40,997 nucleotides of DNA from Desulfosarcina sp. (GCA_014237405.1 JABZFO010000106.1:1-40997); one strand, 5' to 3'; numbered from the stretch's first letter, positions 1 through 8,605 are shown. Made by a program: numbers and translations. The notes: generated by a model not told the origin, from the letters alone.

Positions 1-3
1 CGA

Positions 4-234
4 TTAAGTATCATAACGACGGCACAACTCGCACGGCCCGCCCCCTATTTGGGGGCAGGGCCTTGTCCCCCCTATGGGGGGATTTTTCAAAGCCGCACCC
101 TTTGGGTGCGGATCTTTACGCAGGTTTTCCACCCGCAGACTATAGTCATCATGGCCCCACTCACAACGGGCGAGAACAGCCTCGGGGATCGCTTTTTCCT
201 TGTCAGTAGATTCATGAGTATGGATTAATTGAAG
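4..234 (-). pseudogene. Start-less reading frame, relic of an unknown small protein
   Basis: A minus-strand frame is open from a TAG at 237-235 to a TAA at 6-4, about 76 codons. It contains no ATG or other convincing start, so it is either the 3' part of a broken gene or spurious. The upstream half reads like a protein (acidic helix-like stretch, then CEWGHDDYSLRVENLRK). The downstream half is Gly/Pro/Cys-rich because it runs through three DNA palindromes, and it ends with a CELCRR-type cysteine pair. I recognise no family. It lies divergently from moeA. Confidence that it is a real gene is low. Confidence 0.22.
40..111. repeat. Three consecutive GC-rich palindromes
   Basis: Three perfect inverted repeats lie within 72 bases. 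The first is GCCCCC/GGGGGC at 40-45 and 51-56. The second is CCCCCC/GGGGGG at 67-72 and 76-81, followed on the plus strand by ATTTTT. The third is CCGCACCC/GGGTGCGG at 93-100 and 104-111. The second with its T-run could terminate plus-strand transcription arriving from the left. The three together resemble a REP/BIME-type block. Confidence 0.6.
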
Positions 235-344
235 CTATTTTGATACTTGGCGTGATAATATGGCAGGTGTCATGGAAGGCGCAAGGAAAATTCCCCAGTT
301 CCTGTATCCCTAAATTCCTCAATTATGATATAGATAGAGATGAC

Positions 345-1481
345 ATGAAAGAGTTTTTCAACGTTGAAACCATCGAAAGGGTCCTCTCCCACGCCCCGTC
401 CTTTTCACCGGTGGACACGGAGACGGTGCCACTGGCTGAATGTCTGGGGCGGGTGCTGGCCGAAGAGGTCTATTCCGATGTGGACATTCCCGATTTCAAT
501 CGGTCCACCATGGACGGGTTTGCCGTCAAAGCCTCCTCCACCTTCGGCGCATCCGAGGCCAACCCCGCCTATCTGAACGTGCAGGGTCAGATCAATATGG
601 GCGTCCGGCCCGACTTTTCCATCGGTCACGGCGAGGTGGCCAGGATCGCCACCGGCGGCATGCTGCCCGACGGTGCGGACAGCGTCATCATGGTGGAGCA
701 CACCGATACACTGGACGACACCACCATCGAGGCCTACCGGAGCGTGGCCCCGGGCCTGGCCGCCTGCGGGAAGACGGAGATCACCGTTTTCAGGCGCCCC
801 ATGGTGGGCATCATCTCCACCGGTGACGAAGTGGTGCCGGTGGACCAGGTACCCGGCGAGGGACAGATCCGGGACATCAACACCCAGGCCCTGTCCGGCC
901 AGGTGCTTGAGGCCGGCGGTGTGCCGGTGGTCTTCGGCATCGTCAAGGACAGCCGTGACGACCTCATGGAAAAGTGCCGGCGCGCCCTGGAACTCACCGA
1001 CATGGTCATGATTTCCGGCGGTAGTTCCGTGGGGGCCAGGGATTTTACCGTGGAGGTGCTCGACGCCCTGCCGGATACCGAGATCCTGGTGCACGGCATC
1101 TCCATCAGCCCCGGCAAACCCACCATCCTGGCCCGCTCCGGCGGCAAGGCCTTCTGGGGACTGCCCGGCCACGCCGTGTCCGCCATGGTGGTTTTCGCCG
1201 TGGTGGTGAGACCCTTTCTCGACCGCCTCTGCGGGCTATCCGAACTATCTCGACAATTTCCGGTGCAGGCCGTCCTGAGCCGCAACATGGCTTCGGCTCA
1301 GGGGCGCGTGGATTACGTCCGCGTGCGCCTTTTTAAGGAGCGTGGCGTCACCATGGCCGAACCAATTTTAGGCAAATCCGGACTCATCAACACCATGGTC
1401 AAAGCCGACGGGCTCATCGCCATCGGCATGAACACCGAAGGGCTGGACCAGGGGGCCACGGTGCAGGTGATGCCCCTTTGA
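345..1481 (+). CDS. moeA: MoeA-type molybdopterin molybdenumtransferase lacking one conserved segment
   Basis: MoeA inserts molybdate into adenylylated molybdopterin in the cytoplasm during molybdenum cofactor synthesis. The frame is open from 240, but the ATG at 345 fits the family start (MKEFFNVETI) and gives 378 residues, against about 400-411 usual. Family landmarks are present: MDG around residue 57, ATGG around 103, STGDE with Glu162, SGGSSVGARD with Asp233, SPGKPT around 256-260 and LPGHAVSA around 273-280. Between APG (135-137) and LAACG (138-142) roughly 30 residues are missing. In E. coli MoeA this stretch carries the GED motif with Asp142. The frame is intact across the junction. 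The next gene is a MoeA paralogue that keeps GED, so this copy may have changed role or be inactive. Family assignment is certain; activity is not. Confidence 0.9.
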   Translation: MKEFFNVETIERVLSHAPSFSPVDTETVPLAECLGRVLAEEVYSDVDIPDFNRSTMDGFAVKASSTFGASEANPAYLNVQGQINMGVRPDFSIGHGEVARIATGGMLPDGADSVIMVEHTDTLDDTTIEAYRSVAPGLAACGKTEITVFRRPMVGIISTGDEVVPVDQVPGEGQIRDINTQALSGQVLEAGGVPVVFGIVKDSRDDLMEKCRRALELTDMVMISGGSSVGARDFTVEVLDALPDTEILVHGISISPGKPTILARSGGKAFWGLPGHAVSAMVVFAVVVRPFLDRLCGLSELSRQFPVQAVLSRNMASAQGRVDYVRVRLFKERGVTMAEPILGKSGLINTMVKADGLIAIGMNTEGLDQGATVQVMPL

Positions 1482-1528
1482 GAAATTTCCCGCCATGGGC
1501 GAATGGGAAAATCAATAAACCAGAATTC

Positions 1529-1570
1529 AGAAGTCGGACCTCAGACCTCGGACTTCTGACCTCTGGAGTC
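1529..1570. repeat. Degenerate heptanucleotide tandem array
   Basis: Six 7-base units in a row: AGAAGTC, GGACCTC, AGACCTC, GGACTTC, TGACCTC, TGGAGTC (mostly NGACYTC). The array also forms an inverted repeat, TCAGAAGTC at 1527-1535 with GACTTCTGA at 1551-1559. It ends immediately before the AGGAG ribosome-binding site of the next gene, so a hairpin here could affect translation of that gene. Confidence 0.65.
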
Positions 1571-1581
1571 AGGAGAAATCG

Positions 1582-3507
1582 TTGAACACCAAACGCAATG
1601 TATACCTGAACATGAAGCCCCTGGAAGAGGCCAGGCAGATCCTCTTCGACCATTTTCCCGGCACCGGCACCATGGCCGCCGAAACCGTGCTTCCACCCGA
1701 TGCCGTTGGCCGGGTCCTGGCCGAACCGGTGGTTGCGGCCGTATCGTCGCCCAACTTTCATGCAGCCGCCATGGATGGCATTGCCGTGAAAGCGGAAGAT
1801 ACCTTCGGTGCCAGCGAATCCCGCCCCAAGGAACTGACCGTGGGGACCCAGGCCCGGTTTCTCAACACCGGCCACGTCATGCCCGAAGGCACCGATGCGG
1901 TAATCATGATCGAGAACATCCAGATGGTGGGCGAAGATCGGATCCGCATCGAAGCGCCGGCCTTTCCCTGGCAGCACGTACGCAAAATGGGGGAAGACAT
2001 CGTTGCCACCGAACTGCTCTACCCCCGGGGCCACACGGTCACCCCATACTGCGTGGGTGCCCTGATCTCCGGCGGCATCTATCAGGTGCCGGTGAGAAGA
2101 AAACCGCGGGTGCTGATTATTCCCACCGGCTCTGAGCTGGTGGACTGGCGCACTACCGCGCCTGATAAACTGAAGCCGGGACAGGTATTGGAAACCAACG
2201 CCTACGTGCTGGAAAAAATGATTGCCGCCTGCGGCGGTGAGGCGGTCCGGCACAACCGGGTCATGGACGACCTGGATCTGATCCGGCAGACGGTGGCCGA
2301 CACCGTTGCCGGTGATGTGGACATGGTGATGACTATCGGCGGGTCTTCGGCCGGTTCCGAGGACTACGCCCTGCCCGTTCTCCAGGAGTTGGGACAAATG
2401 CTGGTCCACGGGGTGACCATCATGCCCGGTAAACCGGTGATTCTCGGCGATATCCAAAACAAGCCCTTTTTCGGCATCCCCGGTTACCCGGTGTCGGCTA
2501 TCATCGCCTTCGAGCAGTTCGGCCAACCCCTGATCAAACGGATGCTGGGCGTCGCCGACGACCCACGCCAGACCGTAGCGGTGGTGCCCACCCGCAAGAT
2601 CGCCTCCAAGCTGGGAGTTGAAGAATTCCTGCGGGTCAAGCTGGGGCAGGTGGGGAATCACATCGTGGCCACGCCGTTGCCCCGGGGAGCCGGCATGATC
2701 ACCAGCATTACCGAGGCGGACGGCATTATTCGCATTCCCCGCCAGGCGGAAGGGATCAAGGACAGCGACCCGGTCTATGCCGAACTGCTCAAGCCCCTGT
2801 CCGCCATCCGCAACACCATCGTCATCGTGGGCAGCCACGACAACACCCTGGATGTGCTGGCCGACCAGCTGCGAGTCGGCGACGGGGCGCTGACCCTCTC
2901 TTCCAGCCACGTGGGCAGCATGGGCGGACTCATGGCCGTGAAACGCGGGGTTTGCCACTTGGCCGGGGCACATCTGCTGGACACGGAAACCGGCGAATAC
3001 AATCTATCCTATGTGAAGCGATATCTTCCCGACACACCGGTTCGTATCGTCAATTTGGTGATGCGCGACCAGGGGCTCATCGTCCCTAAAGGCAATCCAA
3101 AAAACATCAAGGGAATAGACGATCTGGGACGGGACGACATCGTCTTCATGAACCGCCAGGGCGGCTCGGGCACCCGCATCCTGCTGGACTACCGGCTGGG
3201 GCAGATCGGCCTTTCCCCGGAACAGATCAACGGCTACACCACCGAAGAATTCACCCACATGAACGTGGCCGTGGCGGTGCTGAGCAGAACGGCGGATGCG
3301 GGGCTGGGCATCTTTGCCGCGGCGAAGGCCCTGAGCCTGGACTTTATACCCGTCGTCACCGAGCAATACGATTTGATCATTCCTGAAGATTATTTCGAAT
3401 CCAGCAACATCAAGATTCTATTGGAGACCATCAATACGACGGCATTTCAAACACGGGTTGAGGCGTTGGGGGGATATAACACGGCAAAAACGGGCAGCAT
3501 CGTATAA
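1582..3507 (+). CDS. moeA: MoeA fused to a C-terminal periplasmic-binding-protein-like domain
   Basis: This 641-residue fusion has a complete MoeA part (about residues 10-405) and a PBP-like domain (about 415-641) of the type found in molybdate/tungstate-related and LysR-like binding proteins. MoeA landmarks are AAMDG, TGHVMPEGTDAVIM, MGED (matching E. coli Asp142), PTGSEL, IGGSSAGSEDY, MPGKP and IPGYPVSA. The PBP part shows GSHDNTLDVL, SSSHVGSMGGL and NRQGGSGTR. No signal peptide separates the parts, so the protein should be cytosolic and the PBP domain may bind a cofactor, metal oxyanion or pterin intermediate. The start is TTG at 1582 with AGGAG at 1571-1575 six bases upstream. MoeA-PBP fusions are common in archaea and anaerobic bacteria. 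In tandem with the shorter MoeA, the pair could split molybdenum and tungsten cofactor work, which is an inference. Confidence 0.93.
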   Translation: MNTKRNVYLNMKPLEEARQILFDHFPGTGTMAAETVLPPDAVGRVLAEPVVAAVSSPNFHAAAMDGIAVKAEDTFGASESRPKELTVGTQARFLNTGHVMPEGTDAVIMIENIQMVGEDRIRIEAPAFPWQHVRKMGEDIVATELLYPRGHTVTPYCVGALISGGIYQVPVRRKPRVLIIPTGSELVDWRTTAPDKLKPGQVLETNAYVLEKMIAACGGEAVRHNRVMDDLDLIRQTVADTVAGDVDMVMTIGGSSAGSEDYALPVLQELGQMLVHGVTIMPGKPVILGDIQNKPFFGIPGYPVSAIIAFEQFGQPLIKRMLGVADDPRQTVAVVPTRKIASKLGVEEFLRVKLGQVGNHIVATPLPRGAGMITSITEADGIIRIPRQAEGIKDSDPVYAELLKPLSAIRNTIVIVGSHDNTLDVLADQLRVGDGALTLSSSHVGSMGGLMAVKRGVCHLAGAHLLDTETGEYNLSYVKRYLPDTPVRIVNLVMRDQGLIVPKGNPKNIKGIDDLGRDDIVFMNRQGGSGTRILLDYRLGQIGLSPEQINGYTTEEFTHMNVAVAVLSRTADAGLGIFAAAKALSLDFIPVVTEQYDLIIPEDYFESSNIKILLETINTTAFQTRVEALGGYNTAKTGSIV

Positions 3508-3531
3508 TTTTTTGGCTGTTTGCTTTTCATT

Positions 3532-3566
3532 CGATGTTGGACGTTGGGCGTTCGATGTTCGACGTT
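3532..3566. repeat. Heptanucleotide tandem array upstream of archease
   Basis: Five degenerate 7-base units: CGATGTT, GGACGTT, GGGCGTT, CGATGTT, CGACGTT. The array lies in the 123-base gap between the moeA fusion and the archease gene. It has the same 7-base period as the arrays at 1529-1570 and 35559-35593 but a different unit sequence. Confidence 0.65.
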
Positions 3567-3630
3567 CATCTTTTAATCAGCGTAACGATTCTGGAGGCCA
3601 ACCCACCTCCACAGAAGATATCGTTCAATC

Positions 3631-4050
3631 ATGCAAAGCCATTACACACTGCTGGACCATACTGCAGACTTAAGGATTCGTGTTACCGGCACAGACCTGG
3701 CCGACGTTTTCAGGAACGCGGGTCTGGCCCTGTTTGACCTGATCTCCAAGCCGGACGTACTGGAATCACGAGAGGTGATCGAGGTGAATGTCACCGGGGA
3801 CGATGAGGCGGATCTCATGGTCAACTATTTGCGGGAGTTGCTCTACCTGTGGACCGGCAACGAAAAATTGATTAAAATGATCGATATATTGCATATATCA
3901 GACACCGCCGTCTCCGCCCAGGTGTCCACTGACCGCTATCTGTCGGAACGCCATGAGATTCTTCACGAGATCAAGGCCGTAACCTACCACCAGATCGATG
4001 TGAGCCAGACGGCGGACGGCTGGCAGGCAACGGTGGTGTTCGATGTTTGA
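3631..4050 (+). CDS. Archease, activator of the RNA ligase RtcB
   Basis: The 139-residue product matches archease in length and pattern: the N-terminal YTLLDHTADLRIRVTG with Asp9 and Asp13, the middle LMVNYLRELLYLW and the C-terminal ATVVFDV. Archease speeds guanylylation of RtcB and supports multiple turnover by positioning metal ions. It sits directly upstream of rtcB, 75 bases before the chosen rtcB start, so the two are very probably co-transcribed. No strong Shine-Dalgarno sequence precedes the ATG. The family call is secure from the motif set and the neighbour. Confidence 0.92.
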   Translation: MQSHYTLLDHTADLRIRVTGTDLADVFRNAGLALFDLISKPDVLESREVIEVNVTGDDEADLMVNYLRELLYLWTGNEKLIKMIDILHISDTAVSAQVSTDRYLSERHEILHEIKAVTYHQIDVSQTADGWQATVVFDV

Positions 4051-4125
4051 GTGTCATCCGGAAATGGAATCTTGCGGCCCAGGTCGGCGTTCCCGCGTTT
4101 CCGCAATAGCCCACGGGAGGTTGAT

Positions 4126-5559
4126 ATGGAACTGAAAAAAATCACCCCCTTTTGCTACGAAATCCCCAAATCCGGATCAATGAGGGTGCCGGGTCGGGTG
4201 TTCATGAGCGAGCGGATGGCCGCTCAATCGCGCGAAGAGGAAGCCCTCAAGCAGGTGGCCAACGTGGCCACGCTTCCCGGCATCCTCAAAGCCGCCATGG
4301 CCATGCCCGACATGCACTGGGGTTACGGCTTTCCCATCGGTGGGGTGGCCGCCTTCGACTGGGACACCGGAGTTATCTCGCCCGGTGGGGTGGGATACGA
4401 CATTAACTGTGGGGTGCGCTTGGCCGGCACCGGTCTGGAGGAAAAGGAAGTCCGGCCCGTGGTGGATCGGCTGGTGAACGCCCTGTTCCAGAATATTCCC
4501 TCTGGTGTGGGGTCAACCGGCTCGGTAAAATTGCCACCCAAAGAGGTGATGAAAGTGCTTCGGGAGGGGGGCCGCTGGGCAGTTCGCCAGGGTTTCGGAG
4601 ACCCATCTGACGTAGAGCGCACCGAAGACGGCGGATGCATGGCCGAAGCCGACCCGTCCGTCATCAGCGACCGAGCCCTGACTCGCGGGGCCAAGCAGTT
4701 GGGCACCCTGGGCTCCGGGAATCATTTCCTGGAAGTGGGTGTGGTGGAGGAGATCTTCGACGACGAAACGGCCCGAACATTCGGTCTGTTTCAAAACCAG
4801 GTGACGGTGCTTTTGCACTCGGGCTCCCGGGGACTGGGATACCAGGTCTGCGATGATTCTCTGGCCTTCATGGCCAAACATGTCAGAACCCTGGACATCC
4901 AGCTGCCGGACCGCCAGCTGGCCTGTGCCATGATCCGGTCAGACGCCGGTCAGCGCTACTATGCCGCCATGGCCTGTGCAGCCAACTACGCCTGGGCTAA
5001 CCGGCAGATTATGCTGCACCGGGCCCGGGAAACCTTCCAGCAGGTGCTGGGCATCGGCCCGAGGGATCTGGCTATGCATCAGGTGTATGACATCTGCCAC
5101 AACATCGCCAAACGGGAGACGCATACGGTGGACGGCAGGATGCGAACGGTCTGTGTGCACCGCAAAGGCGCCACCCGGGCCTTTCCCCCAGGCCACCCGG
5201 CCATTTGCGAGGCCTACCGGCATGTGGGCCAGCCCATCCTCATCCCCGGCGACATGGGCACCGCTTCTTATGTGCTTGCCGGCACCCAGACCGCCATGGA
5301 GGAAAGCTTCGGATCCACCTGCCACGGTGCCGGACGGGTGCTCAGCCGTACTGCCGCCAAAAAGAAGAGCAAGGGGCGGGCCATCCACCGGGAGCTGGCG
5401 GACAAGGGTATCCTGGTAAAATGGACCGGTCGCAGTACCCTGGCCGAAGAGATGCCCGATGCCTATAAGGATATCGACCAGGTGGTCGACACAGTCCATG
5501 GAGCAGGAATATCAAAAAAAGTAGCCAAATTGAGGCCGATTTGTGTGATAAAAGGCTAA
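4126..5559 (+). CDS. rtcB: RtcB RNA-splicing/repair ligase (3'-phosphate or 2',3'-cyclic phosphate to 5'-OH)
   Basis: RtcB joins RNA 3'-phosphate or 2',3'-cyclic phosphate ends to 5'-OH ends using GTP and Mn2+, through a GMP-histidine intermediate. The 477-residue protein shows PDMHWGYGFPIGG, GYDINCGVRL (metal ligands Asp92 and Cys95), GSGNHFLE, HSGSRGLG, HRKGATRAF, GDMGTASYVL and the C-terminal SCHGAGR, which holds a conserved active-site histidine. The frame stays open up to the archease stop, but the ATG at 4126 has GGGAGG nine bases upstream and gives the standard N-terminus. Length is normal and no defect is visible. Paired with archease it probably serves RNA repair after endonuclease cleavage or stress. 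Confidence 0.96.
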   Translation: MELKKITPFCYEIPKSGSMRVPGRVFMSERMAAQSREEEALKQVANVATLPGILKAAMAMPDMHWGYGFPIGGVAAFDWDTGVISPGGVGYDINCGVRLAGTGLEEKEVRPVVDRLVNALFQNIPSGVGSTGSVKLPPKEVMKVLREGGRWAVRQGFGDPSDVERTEDGGCMAEADPSVISDRALTRGAKQLGTLGSGNHFLEVGVVEEIFDDETARTFGLFQNQVTVLLHSGSRGLGYQVCDDSLAFMAKHVRTLDIQLPDRQLACAMIRSDAGQRYYAAMACAANYAWANRQIMLHRARETFQQVLGIGPRDLAMHQVYDICHNIAKRETHTVDGRMRTVCVHRKGATRAFPPGHPAICEAYRHVGQPILIPGDMGTASYVLAGTQTAMEESFGSTCHGAGRVLSRTAAKKKSKGRAIHRELADKGILVKWTGRSTLAEEMPDAYKDIDQVVDTVHGAGISKKVAKLRPICVIKG

Positions 5560-5643
5560 AAGGACAAGGGAATTGAAAAGCCATCGATCCTTTTTACTTA
5601 CGCCTTGGGCCCCTTGCCCCTACTATTTTATCTTCGGAGTTAA

Positions 5644-6477
5644 ATGTTGAAATCTGTTGAAGCGATTGTTCTTGGCGCTGTCCAGGGCCTTACCGAATTT
5701 CTGCCGGTAAGCAGCTCGGGCCATCTGGTCCTGTTTCAAAACCTGTTCGGGCTGAAAGAGCCTGAACTGCTTTTTGACATCTGCCTGCACGTGGGCACTC
5801 TGTCGGCGGTGATCCTCGTCTTTTACCGGGAGATTCTGGACATCCTCAGCGCTCTTTTTCAAATCCCCGGTAGAATGAAAATGGCTGGTGGATTAAAAAG
5901 GCTTTGTGAGACGGACGAGTCGATCCGTATGGCGCTGCTGATCGTGGTGGGCAGCATCCCCACCGCTGTCATCGGCCTGCTGTTTAAAGAGATCACCGAT
6001 CAGCTGTTCGGTTCCATTACAATTGTTGGTTTCATGCTGCTGGTCACCGGTACGCTGTTGTGGTTGACCCGCAACTTAAGAAGCGACGGTCGGCCAGTAC
6101 GCAGAACCACCCTCAAGGATGCCTTGCTCATCGGCATCGTTCAGGGCTTGGCGATTCTCCCCGGTATCTCGCGCTCCGGCTCCACCATCGCCACGGCGCT
6201 GTTTTTGGGGGTGGACCGTAAGGTGGCGGGGCGCTATTCGTTCCTGCTCTCCATTCCGGCCATTGTCGGTGCCCTGGTGCTGGGGCTTGATACCCCGGAA
6301 CTTCAGACGGCGATCCCCATGGGCACCATTATCGCGGGCTCGGTAATATCGGCGGTGGTGGGCTGGTTTGCCCTGGTGATCCTGCTGCGGGTGGTAGACA
6401 GGGGTCAGTTACATCGCTTTGCCCCCTACTGCTGGCTGGTGGGGGTAGTGACCCTGTGTCTGGCATGGATGGGGTAA
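5644..6477 (+). CDS. uppP: Undecaprenyl-diphosphatase UppP (BacA)
   Basis: This integral membrane enzyme dephosphorylates undecaprenyl pyrophosphate to recycle the lipid carrier for peptidoglycan and other envelope polymers, and it confers bacitracin tolerance. The 277-residue protein has both signature regions: QGLTEFLPVSSSGHL at residues 14-28 (Glu18 and His27 match E. coli Glu21 and His30) and PGISRSGSTI at 173-182 with Arg177. Around seven hydrophobic segments are visible. The start has GGAG five bases upstream. The gene appears free-standing. A hairpin just after the stop (6480-6517) may end its transcript. Confidence 0.95.
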   Translation: MLKSVEAIVLGAVQGLTEFLPVSSSGHLVLFQNLFGLKEPELLFDICLHVGTLSAVILVFYREILDILSALFQIPGRMKMAGGLKRLCETDESIRMALLIVVGSIPTAVIGLLFKEITDQLFGSITIVGFMLLVTGTLLWLTRNLRSDGRPVRRTTLKDALLIGIVQGLAILPGISRSGSTIATALFLGVDRKVAGRYSFLLSIPAIVGALVLGLDTPELQTAIPMGTIIAGSVISAVVGWFALVILLRVVDRGQLHRFAPYCWLVGVVTLCLAWMG

Positions 6478-7027
6478 AAAGGGGAATCGGAAAAATAAAA
6501 ATTCCGCTGCTTCCCCTATACCGCAAAGGCCCATAACTTGCTTACAAATGACACAAAACGCGCGTTTGGGCCGCAACATATGTAATCCATTTCATAATCA
6601 TGAAAAACAGCCTGAAAAATTGTGAAATAGTTTTCCCTTTCATCATTTTTCCGTTCCATTTTGCGTTTACTCCAACCGGATGATTTTGAGAAAACCCATA
6701 GCCGCATCCTCAAGCCTGTCCACATCAACAATAGCAGGGATGTTGCCGTCAATAGGGAACCGGCAAGCATCCGCAAACAGGGTCCATGAGATTTTAGGGC
6801 AAAAAATGGACGGCTGATTATCAGGAAATAGCCAATTGGACAATAATGGCATAGATATTGTATAGTTACTGGCACTGGAAGCTATTGATCCGAAACCCAC
6901 TGGATGACGAACAATATGTTTCATCGGGAAAACCGGAGGGGATCTTTTTTATTGACGAAAGAGGGATGCTGCCCGTTAGGATTGGAATCAAATCGAAAGT
7001 GGGAATAAGGCGTCAGCCCAGACAGAA
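6478..7027. other. 550-base gap with a hairpin and a doubtful minus-strand ORF
   Basis: Just after uppP there is an imperfect inverted repeat, AGGGGAATCGG at 6480-6490 with CCGCTGCTTCCCCT at 6504-6517. It has no T-run, so it is at best a weak terminator. On the minus strand 6924-6667 encodes 85 residues that read like a protein end (its last third is DVDRLEDAAMGFLKIIRLE), but no ribosome-binding site precedes it and I recognise no family. It may be the relic of a larger gene. Nothing else convincing is seen before the regulator at 7028. Confidence 0.35.
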
Positions 7028-8347
7028 ATGAACATGGCCCAGAACGTTAAACCATTGTATTCCGATAAAAAGACGCTTAATTCCGCCGGCGAAACCTGGT
7101 TAACCGGAGAAGAGGTGATTCAGCAAACCGGCATCTCCAAAAGAGATCTGATCCGATTCATTCAACTGAGGGTATTTCCCAAATCAATGATGCGGGTCTC
7201 ACCGATCGGCCGCAAGGGCGCCCGAAAAATAAGTCGCTTTTCAAGGTCCATACTGGGGCACGTAGCCATGTTGAAGCTACTCAGGGACGAAGGGCATTCT
7301 GTGGATACCATTGCAACTGAATTGCGGCAAGTGGAAAAAAGCTCCCCGATACCCCAAGACCAATCATTTCCAAACAGGTTACCCGCTGTGCCTTCACCCG
7401 AAGAAGAGCCAGAGAAAACCACACCGCCACGCGTTCACCTGCCCGTCGACACCATCGCGGGCTCCGCTTTTTTTGTCAATCACGACCTTCGCATTGGGTG
7501 GATCAAGGTGGATCAAGATGATCGCCTATCCAGGGCCCTCAAAAATGAATTAACCGATGATCCATCCGGAACCGTTTTCGACATCATGCTGCGGGCTTCT
7601 CTGAAAGAACTGATTTTCAATTGGCAGCCGCTGTTTTCCTTCTCTTATCGATTTTTACAGGAGACCACATCACCGGATACATTCAACAGTCTGGCACCGA
7701 CGATTTCACTGAACCTGGAAAAAACGGACCATCCGGAGGGATCCAGTACCGGCCAGGGAAAGAGAGGTCCTATCGATAGTTGCCCGATCCGTCTTGAGGA
7801 CGACGAGGGCCGAATGCAGGGCATGCGAATTTATGGAATTGCCATGTCAGAAGGGACCCTCTTCATTCTGGATGAAGACCGCTGGCAGGATGTCCATGCT
7901 GACAACAAGGCTGGTGAACCCCAGACCGCCTCACGGACGGAGGCCGAATCCGCATCCAGGAAAACACCTTTCAGTGTGCTCTCGGCCCGGCTCGATGATT
8001 CCAGAAGCATCGTCGACACCCTGCTGCCGGAAACCTATTTTCAGCTCATGACGCGCATCTGGGACGAAAGCGACCGTGTACTGGCATCCTACGGCGGGCA
8101 CCGCGCCAAGCGCAGCGGCACCGAAGTGCAGTATATCATCCCCCATCACGCAGATACGGATCCCGCCTATGATGCTATCTGCTGCGCCGTTGAACTCAGA
8201 GAGAAGATGCGTGAAATCGAAAAATCGCTGAAATCGGATGGCGGATGGTTTTCCGATATTCGCCTGAACATCGGAATCAGCAGCGGAAGCGATCATCTCC
8301 AGCAGGAAGACCTGACCGCCAGCATGGCATTCATGCTCCCCGGATGA
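7028..8347 (+). CDS. MerR-like/PAS-like regulator with a degenerate class III nucleotide cyclase domain
   Basis: The 439-residue product has a MerR-type winged helix-turn-helix region at about 25-100 (LTGEEVIQQTGISKRDLIRFIQL, then ARKISRFSRSILGHVAMLKLL), a PAS-like middle at about 140-235 (the SAFFVNHDLRIGWIK strand region) and a class III cyclase homology domain at about 314-439. In the cyclase part the first metal Asp is replaced by Arg321 (FSVLSARLDD). The second, normally in GGxxxKxxGD, is Thr365 (GGHRAKRSGT). Catalysis is therefore unlikely; nucleotide sensing or dimerisation is possible. The domain stops early after IGISSGSDHL...FMLPG. The next short ORF, overlapping as ATGA, looks like its missing C-terminal end. 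No good Shine-Dalgarno sequence precedes 7028; ATG 7034 is an alternative. Confidence 0.7.
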   Translation: MNMAQNVKPLYSDKKTLNSAGETWLTGEEVIQQTGISKRDLIRFIQLRVFPKSMMRVSPIGRKGARKISRFSRSILGHVAMLKLLRDEGHSVDTIATELRQVEKSSPIPQDQSFPNRLPAVPSPEEEPEKTTPPRVHLPVDTIAGSAFFVNHDLRIGWIKVDQDDRLSRALKNELTDDPSGTVFDIMLRASLKELIFNWQPLFSFSYRFLQETTSPDTFNSLAPTISLNLEKTDHPEGSSTGQGKRGPIDSCPIRLEDDEGRMQGMRIYGIAMSEGTLFILDEDRWQDVHADNKAGEPQTASRTEAESASRKTPFSVLSARLDDSRSIVDTLLPETYFQLMTRIWDESDRVLASYGGHRAKRSGTEVQYIIPHHADTDPAYDAICCAVELREKMREIEKSLKSDGGWFSDIRLNIGISSGSDHLQQEDLTASMAFMLPG

Positions 8348-8520
8348 AACGAATCACCTTCGGTATCTATCGCGACGACAAGCTGATCCACAATATCTTC
8401 GCGCAGGTATCAGATCTCCCGCATGCCCCCGACACGCCGCCTCTGGGATGGGGAATCCAATCACTTTCCGTCACTCGCATTATCGCCCTGCAACCCGACG
8501 GATCAACAGAAACTGCCTGA
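8344..8520 (+). pseudogene. C-terminal fragment of the cyclase-like regulator, in another frame
   Basis: This ORF begins at an ATG that overlaps the stop of the preceding gene (ATGA) and encodes 58 residues (MKRITFGIYRDDKLIHNIFA...). The composition and the FGIYRD...LSVTRI pattern look like the tail of a cyclase-like protein, not a free-standing gene. The simplest reading is that the regulator lost part of its cyclase domain together with a frame change, leaving this tail out of frame. Translational coupling that yields a separate short peptide is the alternative. Confidence 0.45.
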
Positions 8521-8605
8521 ATGTGGGGTCATACCCAAAAAAAGTAGGGGGAGACGGGGGCATTGCAACGGTGTGGAGTGCCGTGCAACGTTATTTATGG
8601 ATCAT

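Noticed and set aside
405..1172. Long antisense frames opposite moeA, the glycogen genes and other GC-rich genes
   Set aside because: They follow from GC-rich codon use; their translations are low-complexity and they lack start signals.
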